Part shown: piece by piece, positions 53,183-63,124 of the stretch
Layout of the letters: each line of letters opens with the position of its first letter
How positions within the stretch are numbered: the first letter of the stretch is position 1
Assembly: GCF_003172895.1 (NCBI RefSeq)
Contig: NZ_QGKL01000024.1
Coordinates: 25,395 to 89,394 of the forward strand
Source of the DNA: Leucothrix arctica
GTDB lineage: Bacteria; Pseudomonadota; Gammaproteobacteria; Thiotrichales; Thiotrichaceae
Length of the DNA: 64,000 nucleotides
Direction of reading: 5' to 3'
Notes under the pieces: model-generated
Databases searched by the model: none
What the model was told of the DNA's origin: nothing
Seen by the model: only the letters and a program-made list of their open reading frames with translations
Translations under genes and position numbers: made by a program

Positions 53183-55651
53183 TTAGCTGTTGTGTTCTTG
53201 AAATAATATTGCAGGTGGTACTTGTAGTAGTGGTCTTAGATTAAAGTAACCAGCGATACTCACGAGCAACGCCCCTGACACCATTCCAATAAGTATCAAC
53301 GACAGGTTGATACTTGGCTCTAAGTCGAATAGTACATAAGCGGCAACGTTGCTAGCGATCATCGCAAACAAGCCCGCTAAGAATCCAGAAATAGCGCCCA
53401 CTAGTAAGAACTCAACCAAAATACTATTGCGTATTTGTTTGCGGCTAGCACCAATCGTTTTCAAAATTGCCAACTCTCTACGTCGCTCAGCCTTTTGTGA
53501 CTGAAGTGCAGCAAGTAAGACGACTATTCCCGCGATGAGTGTAAACGCAAAAATGGCTTGAACGGCAAAGGCTGCCTTGGTTATCAGCTCCTTGATTTGA
53601 GTCATAATAGCGCTGATATCAATAGTGCTAACACTTGGGTATTGCTTCACTAAGTTAGGCACTAGCTTGCTGTCACCTTCAGGTACAAATACACTGGTTA
53701 TAAATGTCTGAGGAAGTTTATCCATTGACCCAGGTGCTGCTAGTACAAAGAAGTTAGGCGTCAAATTATCCCAGTTAACACGACGTGTACTCGTGATGTC
53801 TTGAGTGACTTGTTGTCCGGCAATATCAAAAGTCATGCTGTCACCAATTTTAAGAGCAAAGCGTTCCATCACACTTTCTTCGACGGAAAAACCTTTAGGT
53901 GCATCACCCTTAAACCATTCGCCGTCTAATAAAATATTAGCTGCTGGCAAGTCTTTAGTTGATGATAGGTTGAACTCACGTTGCAGTAATCGACGATCTC
54001 GACCGTCTTGATAATTGTCTAAAATGACTGGCTGGCCTTTCATAGCAACTAATCGACCGCGAATCATCGGAAATAGATTTGCATCTATATTTTTGCCTTT
54101 CAGGTAGCTCGTTAACCCTTTCACCTCTTCAGGTTGAATGTTGATGAGGAAGTTGTTCGGAGCGTCTGCTGGGATACTATTTTGCCAGCGTTCTAGTAAG
54201 TCACCCCGTAGCGCAGTCAGCAATAACAGGCTGAATAGTCCAATTCCAAATACTACAATTAATAGTTTTAAGCGTGGCCCTGCGTTAGCAAGGGTGCGGA
54301 AAGAAGCGTTGTTGGTGTTGCTGCTAAGGCTTTTTAGCAGCTTAAGTAAGCCACTAGCGACTAACCAAAAAATGACGATAGCGGCCAATGTGCCTAAGAA
54401 TATGAAGACAGTAAGCTTTAGGTCTTCTGTTTGCATAAACATTAATGCGAACACACCGGACATCACGGTCGCTAACAAGAGTTTCCAGCTATTCGAGCTT
54501 GTGAGGCTCTGTTGCTGGAATATTTGTACAGGTGCCGTGTTAACGAGCTGCACAAGCTGAGGTGATGAGAAACCAAGCACCATAATCCATGCCGTCAGTA
54601 ATCCTGTAATAACAGGCATAAAGCTCGGCGAAGGTAAGCTTTGCCCAATGATGTCCCTCAGTGCGTAAGTCAGGGTTGCTTGTATGGCGAAGCCGAGTAA
54701 TGCACCCAGAATCGCCGCCGCAGTACTTGTCAAAAACAGTTGGCTTAAGTAACGAAACAGAATGCGACGACGTGATGCGCCCATTGTTTTCAAAACAGCG
54801 ACAGTGTGTGTTTCATGACGGTTGAAGCTGTAACTAGTTAGCGCGATTGCCGCACCTGCAAGAATAACACTCAGTAAAGCGGCGGTATTTAGGAAGCGCT
54901 GAGCACGTTCTAGGGCTTTGCCTATTGATGGAGGGCCGTCACTTAGTGTTTCAAGTCGCTCACCTGTCGCGAGTCTCGGTTTGAGCCAATCCGTCATCTC
55001 GCTTACTTGCTTGTCAGTCCCTGCAAAAAGGTAGCTAAAGCGCGCACGGCTGCCGGGAGTAAGAAGTCCCGTTGCTGGCAAGTCTGCTAGCGGCATTAAC
55101 ACTTGAGGTGAAAACTGAAAAACGCTTGCACCTTGGTCGGGTGTTTTAAGGAGGACCTTGTCTAAAGTAAATAGGCTGCGACCAATACGGACTTCTACTT
55201 TAGGTTGCACTTCTAGGGCATTAAAGAGAGAGGTCTCTGCCCAGATTTGCCCGGACTTTAATTGCCCAAGGCTGTCAATACTGCCGATTGCGTCAAGCTG
55301 TAAGCTGGTTTCAATATTGCCACGTAAGGGAAAGCCGTCACTAACTGCTTTAATCTGAGACAGTTGCAAACGGTCATCGATAGACACCATGCTGTTGAAA
55401 CTGATCATCTCTGCCTGCTTAAGGCCTAAGCTTTCTGCTTGAGCTAAGTAATCTTTACTCAACGGTCGGGATGAGCGAACAGTTAAATCAGCACCCAGTA
55501 ATTTAGTCGCCTGTTGGAGCATGGATCGTTCAGTACGATCAGTGAAAAAATTTACCGAGGTAACGGCTGTGACCGATACTAATAATGCTAAAAACAGTAG
55601 GCGCATTTCTGCAATGCGCCATGATTGACGCCAGACTTTGAGTATATTCAT
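53183..55651 (-). CDS. ybbP: FtsX-family ABC permease (YbbP-like)
   Basis: An 822-residue permease with two FtsX-like modules and about ten spans (first span LLFLALLVSVTAVTSVNFFT; RHETHTVAVLKTMGASRRRI and KAERRRELAILKTIGASRKQ are the paired cytoplasmic loops that contact the ATPase). It forms an exporter- or tether-type complex with the YbbA-like ATPase whose gene overlaps it by four bases. The YbbA-YbbP-TesA neighbourhood is conserved in proteobacteria; the complex is thought to act on lipids or envelope hydrolases, but its exact role is unsettled. Confidence 0.92.
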   Translation of the reverse strand: MNILKVWRQSWRIAEMRLLFLALLVSVTAVTSVNFFTDRTERSMLQQATKLLGADLTVRSSRPLSKDYLAQAESLGLKQAEMISFNSMVSIDDRLQLSQIKAVSDGFPLRGNIETSLQLDAIGSIDSLGQLKSGQIWAETSLFNALEVQPKVEVRIGRSLFTLDKVLLKTPDQGASVFQFSPQVLMPLADLPATGLLTPGSRARFSYLFAGTDKQVSEMTDWLKPRLATGERLETLSDGPPSIGKALERAQRFLNTAALLSVILAGAAIALTSYSFNRHETHTVAVLKTMGASRRRILFRYLSQLFLTSTAAAILGALLGFAIQATLTYALRDIIGQSLPSPSFMPVITGLLTAWIMVLGFSSPQLVQLVNTAPVQIFQQQSLTSSNSWKLLLATVMSGVFALMFMQTEDLKLTVFIFLGTLAAIVIFWLVASGLLKLLKSLSSNTNNASFRTLANAGPRLKLLIVVFGIGLFSLLLLTALRGDLLERWQNSIPADAPNNFLINIQPEEVKGLTSYLKGKNIDANLFPMIRGRLVAMKGQPVILDNYQDGRDRRLLQREFNLSSTKDLPAANILLDGEWFKGDAPKGFSVEESVMERFALKIGDSMTFDIAGQQVTQDITSTRRVNWDNLTPNFFVLAAPGSMDKLPQTFITSVFVPEGDSKLVPNLVKQYPSVSTIDISAIMTQIKELITKAAFAVQAIFAFTLIAGIVVLLAALQSQKAERRRELAILKTIGASRKQIRNSILVEFLLVGAISGFLAGLFAMIASNVAAYVLFDLEPSINLSLILIGMVSGALLVSIAGYFNLRPLLQVPPAILFQEHNS

Positions 55652-56343
55652 ACGTTGTTAACCAGCTTGCCGTCAACGAGCTTATAGTGATATTCACACT
55701 GTTCAGCCAAAGCTTCATCATGCGTGACTAATATAAGTGTGCTGTCGTTTTCTTTTTGAAGCTTAAACAAAAGCTGCTCTATATCGGTACTCGTTGCCTG
55801 ATCTAAGTTACCTGTAGGCTCATCTGCGAATAAGATCTTAGGCTTGTTCACAAAAGCACGGGCGAGGGCGATACGTTGTTGCTCACCACCTGATAACTGC
55901 GTTGGCAAGTGTGTGGCTCGCTCACTTAACCCTACTTGTTCTAGTGCTTTTAATGCTGTTTTTTGTGGGTTTTTATTACTTTTCTCAAGCTCTAAAGGCA
56001 GCATGATATTTTCTAAAGCACTTAGGTTATTCATTAAATGGAACGATTGGAATACGAACCCTACTTGCCCTAAACGTAGTGCTGCACGTTGATCTTCGGT
56101 GAGATCAACCATGGAAGTGTCGAGGAGTTTTATGTCACCACCACTGACGGTATCTAGTCCTGCTAGAAGTCCCAATAAGGTCGTTTTTCCAGAGCCAGAG
56201 GCCCCTGTTATAGCGACGGAACTGCCGAGTGGAATTTGTAGCGTGATATCATGCAAAATAGATAGCGACTGACCGTTTTTTAATTGGATCTTTTTGGACA
56301 GTTGCGTTGTCTCAATAGCGTACTTCATTGTTTTTTCAGACAT
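55648..56343 (-). CDS. ybbA: ABC transporter ATPase (YbbA-like)
   Basis: A 231-residue ATPase of the LolD/MacB group. Walker A GASGSGKTT, signature LSGGEQQRIALARAF, Walker B ILFADEPTGNLD and switch histidine LVTHDEALA. It overlaps ybbP by four bases and is divergent from tesA (17 bases between the start codons), so the two promoters must lie inside each other's 5' regions. An internal start five codons in (MKYAIETTQL) is possible. Confidence 0.92.
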   Translation of the reverse strand: MSEKTMKYAIETTQLSKKIQLKNGQSLSILHDITLQIPLGSSVAITGASGSGKTTLLGLLAGLDTVSGGDIKLLDTSMVDLTEDQRAALRLGQVGFVFQSFHLMNNLSALENIMLPLELEKSNKNPQKTALKALEQVGLSERATHLPTQLSGGEQQRIALARAFVNKPKILFADEPTGNLDQATSTDIEQLLFKLQKENDSTLILVTHDEALAEQCEYHYKLVDGKLVNNV

Positions 56344-56360
56344 CGTAATTAGGACTTTTT

Positions 56361-57092
56361 ATGACAATAATACAACCAGTATACGCCTTGATATGTTCAC
56401 TTGCAGTGGCGCTAATATTAAATTCTAGTGAGGTTTTGGCTAATGATAGCGAGAGCGAAGTAGTTGATAGTAAGAAGACGGTTTTAGTGTGGGGAGATAG
56501 CCTCAGCGCAGCCTATGGAATTCCAGTAGAAAAAGGTTGGGTAAACCTACTTCAGGCGAAGTATCGCGATGATTTAAACGTGATTAACGCCAGTATAAGT
56601 GGTGAGACGACGCAAGGTGGTTTGAGTCGTTTACCTGCCGCGCTCACGCTGCATAAACCAGACCTAGTGTTACTAGAGTTGGGAGCAAACGATGGTTTGC
56701 GAGGTATAAAAACAGAAGTTATGCAAGAAAACCTCACTGCGATGATTGAGCTTATAAAGGCAGCTGGCAGCGAACAGGTGTTGCTTGGTATTCGCATTCC
56801 GTTGAACTACGGCTTTACCTATACTCAGAAGTTTGAGCAGGTTTATGTCGACTTAGCTAAGCAGTTTGAATTACCGTTTTTGCCGTTTCTGTTGGAAAGT
56901 GTCGCATTGGATTATGACTTGATGCAAAGCGACGGCCTTCATCCGACAGCAGATGCGCAGCCTCAAGTACTAGGTGATGTGTTGACTGTTGTTGGGCCTG
57001 CAGTAGAAAAGCTACTGGGGCAAGAAGATCAGACGGTTAGTCAGAATCTTGCTCAAGAGCCTCAGAAAGACGAAGTTGTAGTAACTCAGTAA
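56361..57092 (+). CDS. tesA: Acyl-CoA thioesterase I / lysophospholipase (TesA), SGNH fold
   Basis: A 243-residue exported SGNH hydrolase. Signal peptide residues 1-27, nucleophile Ser47 in [11 protein letters not shown], block [11 protein letters not shown], and the Asp-His dyad in [12 protein letters not shown]. It hydrolyses acyl-thioesters and lysophospholipids in the periplasm. The C-terminal ~28 residues (from EKLLGQEDQ) extend past the normal TesA end. They are encoded in the region that overlaps lipB on the other strand by 56 bases. Neighbour ybbA is the usual partner. Confidence 0.93.
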   Translation: MTIIQPVYALICSLAVALILNSSEVLANDSESEVVDSKKTVLVWGDSLSAAYGIPVEKGWVNLLQAKYRDDLNVINASISGETTQGGLSRLPAALTLHKPDLVLLELGANDGLRGIKTEVMQENLTAMIELIKAAGSEQVLLGIRIPLNYGFTYTQKFEQVYVDLAKQFELPFLPFLLESVALDYDLMQSDGLHPTADAQPQVLGDVLTVVGPAVEKLLGQEDQTVSQNLAQEPQKDEVVVTQ

Positions 57093-57681
57093 GTTGAATT
57101 GCTACTTCCTGTAGCGACAAGTTGATGCCCAGTGCTTTGCATTGGGCTACTTCTAGCCCCTGATAGCCGCAAGGATTGATGCGCTTGAAAGGGGATAGGT
57201 CCATATCTACATTGAGACTAAGACCGTGCGAGGTACAGCCTTTTGATACGCGTAAACCTAGAGCCGCTATCTTTTTGCCTTCAACATATACGCCCGGCGC
57301 TGCAGGATCACTATTGGCAGTGATATGGTGAGATGCGAGCAACTCGATAAGGGTATCTTCAATAATCGTTACCAGTTTGCGTATGCCAAGCTTACGTATA
57401 TGAAGGTTTAGTAGTAGATAGATAATCAACTGGCCGGGGCCGTGATAAGTTACTTGGCCGCCACGGTCGATATTCACGATCGGAATATCTCCCGCACTTA
57501 AAATATGTTCAGACTTGCCGTTTGTACCAAGGGTAAAAACGGGAGGATGTTCTAAAACCCATAGCTCGTCTGGGGTGTCGACTTCACGATTACGCGTGAA
57601 GTCTTTCATTGCTTGCCAAGTCTCTTGGTAATCACTAACACCAAGTTGTCGAACTACGATGGTCTCTGTTACATCGACCAC
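57037..57681 (-). CDS. lipB: Lipoyl(octanoyl) transferase
   Basis: A 214-residue LipB. Catalytic Lys137 ([12 protein letters not shown]) and Cys171 ([12 protein letters not shown]) match E. coli positions by motif. It moves octanoyl from acyl-carrier protein to lipoate-dependent enzymes. It overlaps ybeD by 13 bases and its last 56 bases are antisense to tesA. lipA, often next to lipB, is not in this position. Confidence 0.95.
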   Translation of the reverse strand: MVDVTETIVVRQLGVSDYQETWQAMKDFTRNREVDTPDELWVLEHPPVFTLGTNGKSEHILSAGDIPIVNIDRGGQVTYHGPGQLIIYLLLNLHIRKLGIRKLVTIIEDTLIELLASHHITANSDPAAPGVYVEGKKIAALGLRVSKGCTSHGLSLNVDMDLSPFKRINPCGYQGLEVAQCKALGINLSLQEVAIQLTELLQLRLSEALEQDSD

Positions 57682-57935
57682 AAAACGTGTCCGCTGTCCG
57701 TTAGGTCTTGGTATATCCCGTCAAGGTGTGGTTTGCTAGTGGTATAAACTGTCACAGTAATACTGGTAAAGTTACCATTTTTACTGGGTTGGTGTTTAGC
57801 TTTTTTAGGGTCAAACTCTGGGTAGTGCTTCTGAAATATTTCAAAAACAACTTCTTGAAACTCAGGTGTCGCTTTTCCCATTGCCTTGATCATAAAATCA
57901 CAAGGAAACTTAATCAAAGATTCTTGTTCGCTCAT
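57669..57935 (-). CDS. ybeD: YbeD-family (DUF493) protein
   Basis: An 88-residue small protein of the DUF493 family ([20 protein letters not shown]; then [20 protein letters not shown]). A cytoplasmic ACT-like fold of unknown function, conserved between dacA and lipB. It starts five bases after the dacA stop and overlaps lipB by 13 bases, so the three genes are one transcript. Confidence 0.93.
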   Translation of the reverse strand: MSEQESLIKFPCDFMIKAMGKATPEFQEVVFEIFQKHYPEFDPKKAKHQPSKNGNFTSITVTVYTTSKPHLDGIYQDLTDSGHVLWSM

Positions 57936-57940
57936 CTTAC

Positions 57941-59083
57941 TTACTCCACAAATAACTTTTTAACGCTATCTGTAATATTGGTCCATGTTCCGCCAGTATC
58001 AACACTATCCATCGCAACTAGTGGTTTTTGTAAGACAATACGATCTAAATCTTTAATAACAGCCATTCCAATCACATCGCCACGCTTAACCGGTGCATCA
58101 ATGGATTTGTTAATTTCCATTAATCCTTTAAGTTGCGAGTAGTTACCTTTAGGGATAGTGACGTAGAAGTCTTCAATAATTCCTGTAGGCACGCTTGGCT
58201 TTGTTCCTTTCCAGACGCGTGCTTCAGTGAGTACTGAGTTTGCGTCATATAGCTTATGTGTTTCATAAAAGCGGAAGCCGTATTCTAGTAATTGTTGACT
58301 GTAGTTGCTGCGAGTCTTGTCAGACTCAGCGCCTAGCACGACAGAGATTAAACGCATTGAGCCTCGTTGAGCAGAAGAAAGAAGGCAGTAGCCTGCACTT
58401 TCTGTGTGACCCGTTTTTACGCCATCTACCGTGTCGTCGTGCCACAGCAGCTTATTACGATTGTATTGTTTGATGCCGTTATAGCTGTATTCTTTCTGGC
58501 TATACATCTTGTAGTGTTCAGGGTATTCGTTGATAACGGCTCGCGTTAGCGTAACGATGTCTCGTGCACTCATGTAATGACGAGGGTTTGGCCAACCCGT
58601 TACATTCACAAAATTTGTGTTGGTCATATCAAGACGTTGCGCATTAGCATTCATCTTGCGAACGAAGTTTTCTTCGCTACCAGAGGTGTGCTCAGATAGA
58701 GCAACTGCTGCGTCATTACCTGACTGGATGATTAACCCATTGATCATGCGTTCTAGCGGTACTTTTTTTCCAGCTTCTAGAAACATTCTAGAACCTTCCA
58801 TTTTCCACGCTTTTTCACTGACCAAAACACGGTCTTCTACTTTAATATTGCCTTTTTCAAGCTCTTGATAAAGCACGTAGGCAGTCATTAGCTTCGTAAT
58901 GCTGGCGGGCTCTATACGCTTGTCGGGATCTTTAGCTGCAAGCTCAGTACCACTTAAAAAATCTACTAAGAGGTACTGTGAAGCCCCAAGCTGAGGAAGT
59001 TCAGGAACGCTATTAGCAGCGTATGAAGAAGGTGTTAGGCCGATAAATAGGCAGAACAGAACGGGGATAAGTCGGACGAACAT
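57941..59083 (-). CDS. dacA: D-alanyl-D-alanine carboxypeptidase (PBP5/6-type)
   Basis: A 380-residue low-molecular-weight penicillin-binding protein. A signal peptide (1-22) is followed by Ser61-x-x-Lys64 (PASITKLMTAY), SGN in IIQSGNDAAVAL, and KTG in DGVKTGHTESAGY. A C-terminal beta domain and a final amphipathic helix (WTNITDSVKKLFVE) attach it to the inner membrane. It trims the terminal D-alanine of peptidoglycan side chains. Position in the mrdA-rodA-dacA-lipB order is typical. Confidence 0.95.
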   Translation of the reverse strand: MFVRLIPVLFCLFIGLTPSSYAANSVPELPQLGASQYLLVDFLSGTELAAKDPDKRIEPASITKLMTAYVLYQELEKGNIKVEDRVLVSEKAWKMEGSRMFLEAGKKVPLERMINGLIIQSGNDAAVALSEHTSGSEENFVRKMNANAQRLDMTNTNFVNVTGWPNPRHYMSARDIVTLTRAVINEYPEHYKMYSQKEYSYNGIKQYNRNKLLWHDDTVDGVKTGHTESAGYCLLSSAQRGSMRLISVVLGAESDKTRSNYSQQLLEYGFRFYETHKLYDANSVLTEARVWKGTKPSVPTGIIEDFYVTIPKGNYSQLKGLMEINKSIDAPVKRGDVIGMAVIKDLDRIVLQKPLVAMDSVDTGGTWTNITDSVKKLFVE

Positions 59084-59222
59084 ACTGGATTTAGGCCTCA
59101 GAAAGGGGTTAGTGTAATTACACTTTTATTCAAGTTAAGAACAACTATCGCATTATGCAAACTGCGTGAATAGACCTTACAGTCTCTTCAACCGTATTTC
59201 CAGCGTTTTAAGGCATGACGGC

Positions 59223-59258
59223 CTATCAGCAGTGCTTAAAATAGAATCATGCTGATAG
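59223..59258 (-). terminator. Inverted repeat after the SPOR lipoprotein gene
   Basis: Nine-base arms CTATCAGCA (59223-59231) and TGCTGATAG (59250-59258) with an 18-base loop, 18 bases past the stop. It lacks a clear T-tract, so it may be a weak terminator or an RNA-stability hairpin before dacA. Confidence 0.4.
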
Positions 59259-59275
59259 GTCGTGCAAGTGTCAAA

Positions 59276-59839
59276 TTAACTTTCGACAACTTTGAATTGA
59301 GATAGGCCATCGCTTAATAGGCTATCTTTAACTTTGTCGATCTGTTCTTGGCGCTTGAATGGACCTAAGCGAACCATATGAAGGCTTTTGCCTGCTTTGG
59401 TTACACGGGATTCCATTGTTGCATTTGGTAGTCCAATTGAAGACAGGCGTACAAATGTATCCATTGCCTGTTCAGAGTCAGGGTAAGTACCAACAACAAC
59501 GTAATAGTTTTTGTTGCTTGCTGGGGCTTGACGCTGCTGAACTTGCTTTTGTTGTTGTATCTGAGCATTATGTTGAGAAACGTCAGAAGGTAGTGCTAGT
59601 GAAGGTGGCACTACTAGGCTTGACTGACCCATATCATCCAAAGAGGTATCGCTCTTTTGGCTGAATAATTGTTGGCCACCCAACAGTTTTTGGCTGCCTA
59701 ACTTTTGACTTCCAAGCTTCTGGCTACCAAGTGACTGCCCACCGATATCGCCTACGCTTTTAATTGATTGAGAAATTTGACTACAGCCAGCGAGTACACC
59801 CACTGCTACACATAAGGTTAGGATCTTATTTATTTTCAT
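59276..59839 (-). CDS. SPOR-domain lipoprotein in the rlpA position
   Basis: A 187-residue lipoprotein. The ATG at 59839 has an AGGGGA ribosome site, followed by a signal with lipobox LAGC (Cys19). Residues ~38-60 hold a short repeat GSQKLGSQKLGSQKL. A Gln-rich linker leads to a C-terminal SPOR domain (KNYYVVVGTYPDSEQAMDTF, HMVRLGPFKRQEQIDKVKDS) that should bind denuded glycan strands at the septum. The gene is where rlpA normally lies, but the double-psi beta-barrel of RlpA is absent. It may keep the septal targeting part only. Confidence 0.88.
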   Translation of the reverse strand: MKINKILTLCVAVGVLAGCSQISQSIKSVGDIGGQSLGSQKLGSQKLGSQKLLGGQQLFSQKSDTSLDDMGQSSLVVPPSLALPSDVSQHNAQIQQQKQVQQRQAPASNKNYYVVVGTYPDSEQAMDTFVRLSSIGLPNATMESRVTKAGKSLHMVRLGPFKRQEQIDKVKDSLLSDGLSQFKVVES

Positions 59840-59961
59840 TATTATTGTCCCCTGTAAACAGGCTAATTTATTATTGTGTGATGCCAACCCCGGCTATCTA
59901 AAATAATACTAGCATAATCATTTTAGTATGTTCGACCTAGCGGATATTAGGTAGGTGTCCG

Positions 59962-61077
59962 TTAGTATTCCTCATACCCGACCTTGCGCTTTTTCAGTCC
60001 CATCAGTAAGCCAAACGCTGCCATCAGCGTAACCATTGAGGTTCCGCCATAGCTAACTAATGGCAGTGGAACGCCAACTACAGGCAGGATACCACTGACC
60101 ATTCCTGTGTTTACTAATAAGTATACGAAGAAGGTAAGGCTCAAGCTGCCGCCTAAAAGTCGAGAGAATGAGTCTGCTCCGCGGCTCGCTAAGTAGAGGC
60201 CGCGCCAGATGATGAAGATGTAAATACCCAGCAGGATTAAGTTACCAAGTAAGCCAAATTCCTCACCGAAAATCGCGAAGATAAAGTCAGTATGACGCTC
60301 AGGCAAGAAGTCTAGTCGTGACTGATCACCGTTGAGCCAGCCTTTGCCATAGACGCCACCAGAGCCAATTGCAATTGTGGACTGAATGATTTGATAGCCA
60401 CTTCCTAGCTTGTCACTGCCGGGATCAAGCAGTGTGAGTACGCGTTGTCTTTGATAATCTTCCATTCCAAAGAAAAATAGTAATGGAGCCGCACCTGCCA
60501 ATGCCGCAACGCACAGCAGTAACCACTTCCATGCAATTCCCGCAAAATAAATCACGAAGAAGCCAGCAGTACCCACGAGTAGTGCAGTGCCTAAGTCGGG
60601 CTGTTTCGCGATGAGCAGCATAGGGACTAATGCAAGGGCAACGGCAATAAGATTGTGTTTAAGCTTTGGGGGTAAGGTTTTACCGGAGAGGTAACTCGCG
60701 ACCATCATCGGGACGGCTAACTTCATGACTTCAGAAGGTTGAAAACGGAACGACCCGAGCTCAAGCCAGCGCTGAGCGCCACCACCCTTAGAACCTTGAA
60801 ATATAACTAAAATAAGTAAAATAATGCCGGCACAGTAAACCCATACCGACCACTGGCTAAGAATGTGGCTGGGAAACTGAGCGGCAACTAACATGACTAT
60901 TGAGGCAAATACTAGGTGGAAGAAGTGCCGTTGCATCATTGCAGCATCACCACCGCTGGCGCTGTGTAGCGTAATGCCGCCAAGTGTCAGCAGTGCCGCA
61001 AGTGCAAGTAACATGACTAAGTCTAGCTTAGAAAGTACTTCCCAGGCAGGGCGTAAAATACCTAGTGAGTTATTCAT
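59962..61077 (-). CDS. rodA: Rod-shape-determining glycosyltransferase RodA
   Basis: A 371-residue SEDS protein with ten predicted spans. Family marks are PSEVMKLAVPM, AKQPDLGTALLV, QSTIAIGSGGVYGKGWLNG, PERHTDFIFAIFGEEFGLLG and LPLVSYGGTSM near the C-terminus. It polymerises lateral-wall peptidoglycan with PBP2, whose gene is 16 bases upstream. mltB, often found downstream, is not present here. Normal length. Confidence 0.96.
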   Translation of the reverse strand: MNNSLGILRPAWEVLSKLDLVMLLALAALLTLGGITLHSASGGDAAMMQRHFFHLVFASIVMLVAAQFPSHILSQWSVWVYCAGIILLILVIFQGSKGGGAQRWLELGSFRFQPSEVMKLAVPMMVASYLSGKTLPPKLKHNLIAVALALVPMLLIAKQPDLGTALLVGTAGFFVIYFAGIAWKWLLLCVAALAGAAPLLFFFGMEDYQRQRVLTLLDPGSDKLGSGYQIIQSTIAIGSGGVYGKGWLNGDQSRLDFLPERHTDFIFAIFGEEFGLLGNLILLGIYIFIIWRGLYLASRGADSFSRLLGGSLSLTFFVYLLVNTGMVSGILPVVGVPLPLVSYGGTSMVTLMAAFGLLMGLKKRKVGYEEY

Positions 61078-61093
61078 CGTTCCCCCGTGCCTC

Positions 61094-63004
61094 TTAGCTG
61101 TTATCGTTTTTATTAGGTGGCGTTTCTGATGATTCTTTTGTGTTGTCTACTTTTATAGTGACTGGCTTTGGCAACAAGTAAGAGTCTAGTAATTTTCTAG
61201 CGATAGGTGCTGCGACAGCACTACCGCCACCACCATTTTCGACAATAACCGATAATGCGATTCTTGGGTTATCTAGCGGCGCAAAAGCGACAAACAACGA
61301 GTGGTCATGCAAGCGCTTAGCAAGCTTTGCTGCATTGTATGTTTTGTTTTGTGCGATACCAAATACTTGAGCGGTACCTGTTTTACCTGCATAGCGGTAT
61401 TTAGCGCCTGCACCAGAGCCTCGCGCTGTTCCCATAGGGCCATGAACGACGTTAACCATGCCTTGAATGACGGTATTCCAATGCTTGTCTTCTGCAATAA
61501 CGCTAGGAAGAAACTTGGGACGCGTCAGTTTTTCAGGCAAGTCACGTGACACTCTCACCGACTTAAGTACGTGCGGTGTGATGCGTCGCCCTTTTGTAGC
61601 AATTGTTGCTGTGGAGTGTGCCAGTTGTAACGGTGATGCTGTCCAGTAGCCTTGACCAATACCAACGTTGACAGTATCGCCAGGGTACCAACTTGTTTTA
61701 TAGCGTCGGTTTTTCCAAGCAGGTGTCGGCATAAGACCTGAGCGCTCATGAGGTAGGTCAATACCCGTTTTTTGGCCAAAGCCAAACCTACTCATGGCCT
61801 CTGAGTAACGATCAATACCCATTCGATAGGCTAAGTCATAAAAATAAACGTCACATGACTGATAGATCGCACGATTTACAGAAATGTGGCCGTGACCTGT
61901 TTTCTTCCAGCAACGATAGCGATGTTTAGTACCAGGAATTTGGAAAAAACCACGACCATTAACTGAACGCTTCGGCGTTATTACTTCTGAGTTTAAACCC
62001 GCCAATGCTGCTGCAGGTTTAATCGTAGAACCCGGCGGATAAGCACCTTGCAGTGCTCGGTTAAACAAAGGTCGCTCAGGGTTATCTCTCAAAGCATTAT
62101 AATTTTTGTAAGAAATACCGTTTACAAACAAGTTAGAGTCAAACATTGGCACGCTCGCCATTGCTAGAACTTCACCATTTCTAGGATCTATCGCAACGAT
62201 TGCGCCACGCTGTCCTTCTAGAAGTTGCTCTGCTTTGATCTGTAGTTCGAGGTCTATTGTTAAAAATAGATCTTCTCCAGATATAGGAGACTCTTCTGCC
62301 AATGTGCGTTGAGGCTCGCTGTGAGCATCCATTTCTACTTTTTTGAAGCCCGCCTTGCCGTGTAAGCGTGACTCATAAAAACGTTCTACACCCGTTTTTC
62401 CAACGTGGGTTGAGCCTTTATACTCATCTTTACCAAGGCGTTCTAAGTCACGGGTATCGATACGACCGACATATCCTATAACGTGCGAGGCGACTGAGCC
62501 AAAAGGATAAAGACGTTCTGTCCGTATATTGACCGCAAAGCCAGGGAATCGATATTGGTTCACTGAGAAGATGGCAATCTCTTCTTCAGTTAATGCAGAG
62601 CGAAGCACAACCGGTTGAAATTTCGAGTTAATGCGAAGCTTTTGCTTAAATTTGCTGATGTCTTTTGGGCTGATCGGAATAAGCTTCTGGAGTAGCGCTA
62701 TATTGTCATCAAGCCCTTGTGCTTTATCCTGAACAACTTCCAATACGTACTCGATTTTATTATCAGCTAATACAATGCCGTTACGATCATATATTTGACC
62801 GCGCACAGGTGGTGTAGGTATTCGCTTTTGATAATTCTCTTGAGCGAGTTCTGTCAGGTGTTCGTGACTAGTTATCTGTAGGTAAAAAAGTCTTACACCG
62901 ATGACAGATAATAATAGGAACACGATAACCGCTGCTGCGATGGCGCGGGATCTAAAGAGTAAGTGCTCTTCTTTTTCGTCTTTTAGTATTTTTTTTTCGA
63001 GCAT
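61094..63004 (-). CDS. mrdA: Penicillin-binding protein 2 (elongasome transpeptidase)
   Basis: A 636-residue class-B PBP. One membrane anchor (residues ~20-41), a dimerisation/pedestal region, then the transpeptidase domain with active serine in YPPGSTIKPAAALAG, SxN in YQSCDVYFYD and KTGTAQVFG. The ATG at 63004 (MLEKKILKDEKEEHLLFRSR) fits family N-termini; a GTG 15 codons earlier is unlikely. With RodA it builds the side wall. Confidence 0.96.
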   Translation of the reverse strand: MLEKKILKDEKEEHLLFRSRAIAAAVIVFLLLSVIGVRLFYLQITSHEHLTELAQENYQKRIPTPPVRGQIYDRNGIVLADNKIEYVLEVVQDKAQGLDDNIALLQKLIPISPKDISKFKQKLRINSKFQPVVLRSALTEEEIAIFSVNQYRFPGFAVNIRTERLYPFGSVASHVIGYVGRIDTRDLERLGKDEYKGSTHVGKTGVERFYESRLHGKAGFKKVEMDAHSEPQRTLAEESPISGEDLFLTIDLELQIKAEQLLEGQRGAIVAIDPRNGEVLAMASVPMFDSNLFVNGISYKNYNALRDNPERPLFNRALQGAYPPGSTIKPAAALAGLNSEVITPKRSVNGRGFFQIPGTKHRYRCWKKTGHGHISVNRAIYQSCDVYFYDLAYRMGIDRYSEAMSRFGFGQKTGIDLPHERSGLMPTPAWKNRRYKTSWYPGDTVNVGIGQGYWTASPLQLAHSTATIATKGRRITPHVLKSVRVSRDLPEKLTRPKFLPSVIAEDKHWNTVIQGMVNVVHGPMGTARGSGAGAKYRYAGKTGTAQVFGIAQNKTYNAAKLAKRLHDHSLFVAFAPLDNPRIALSVIVENGGGGSAVAAPIARKLLDSYLLPKPVTIKVDNTKESSETPPNKNDNS

Positions 63005-63124
63005 TTTAGACGCTGTAAGGTAGTAAATCGAAGGATAAACGGACTGCACTTAAAGTAGCACAGTCCGTTTAGGAATGTTATTACCATTTGGGTAATAAAT
63101 GCCCTAGCGATTCACACAAATAAC

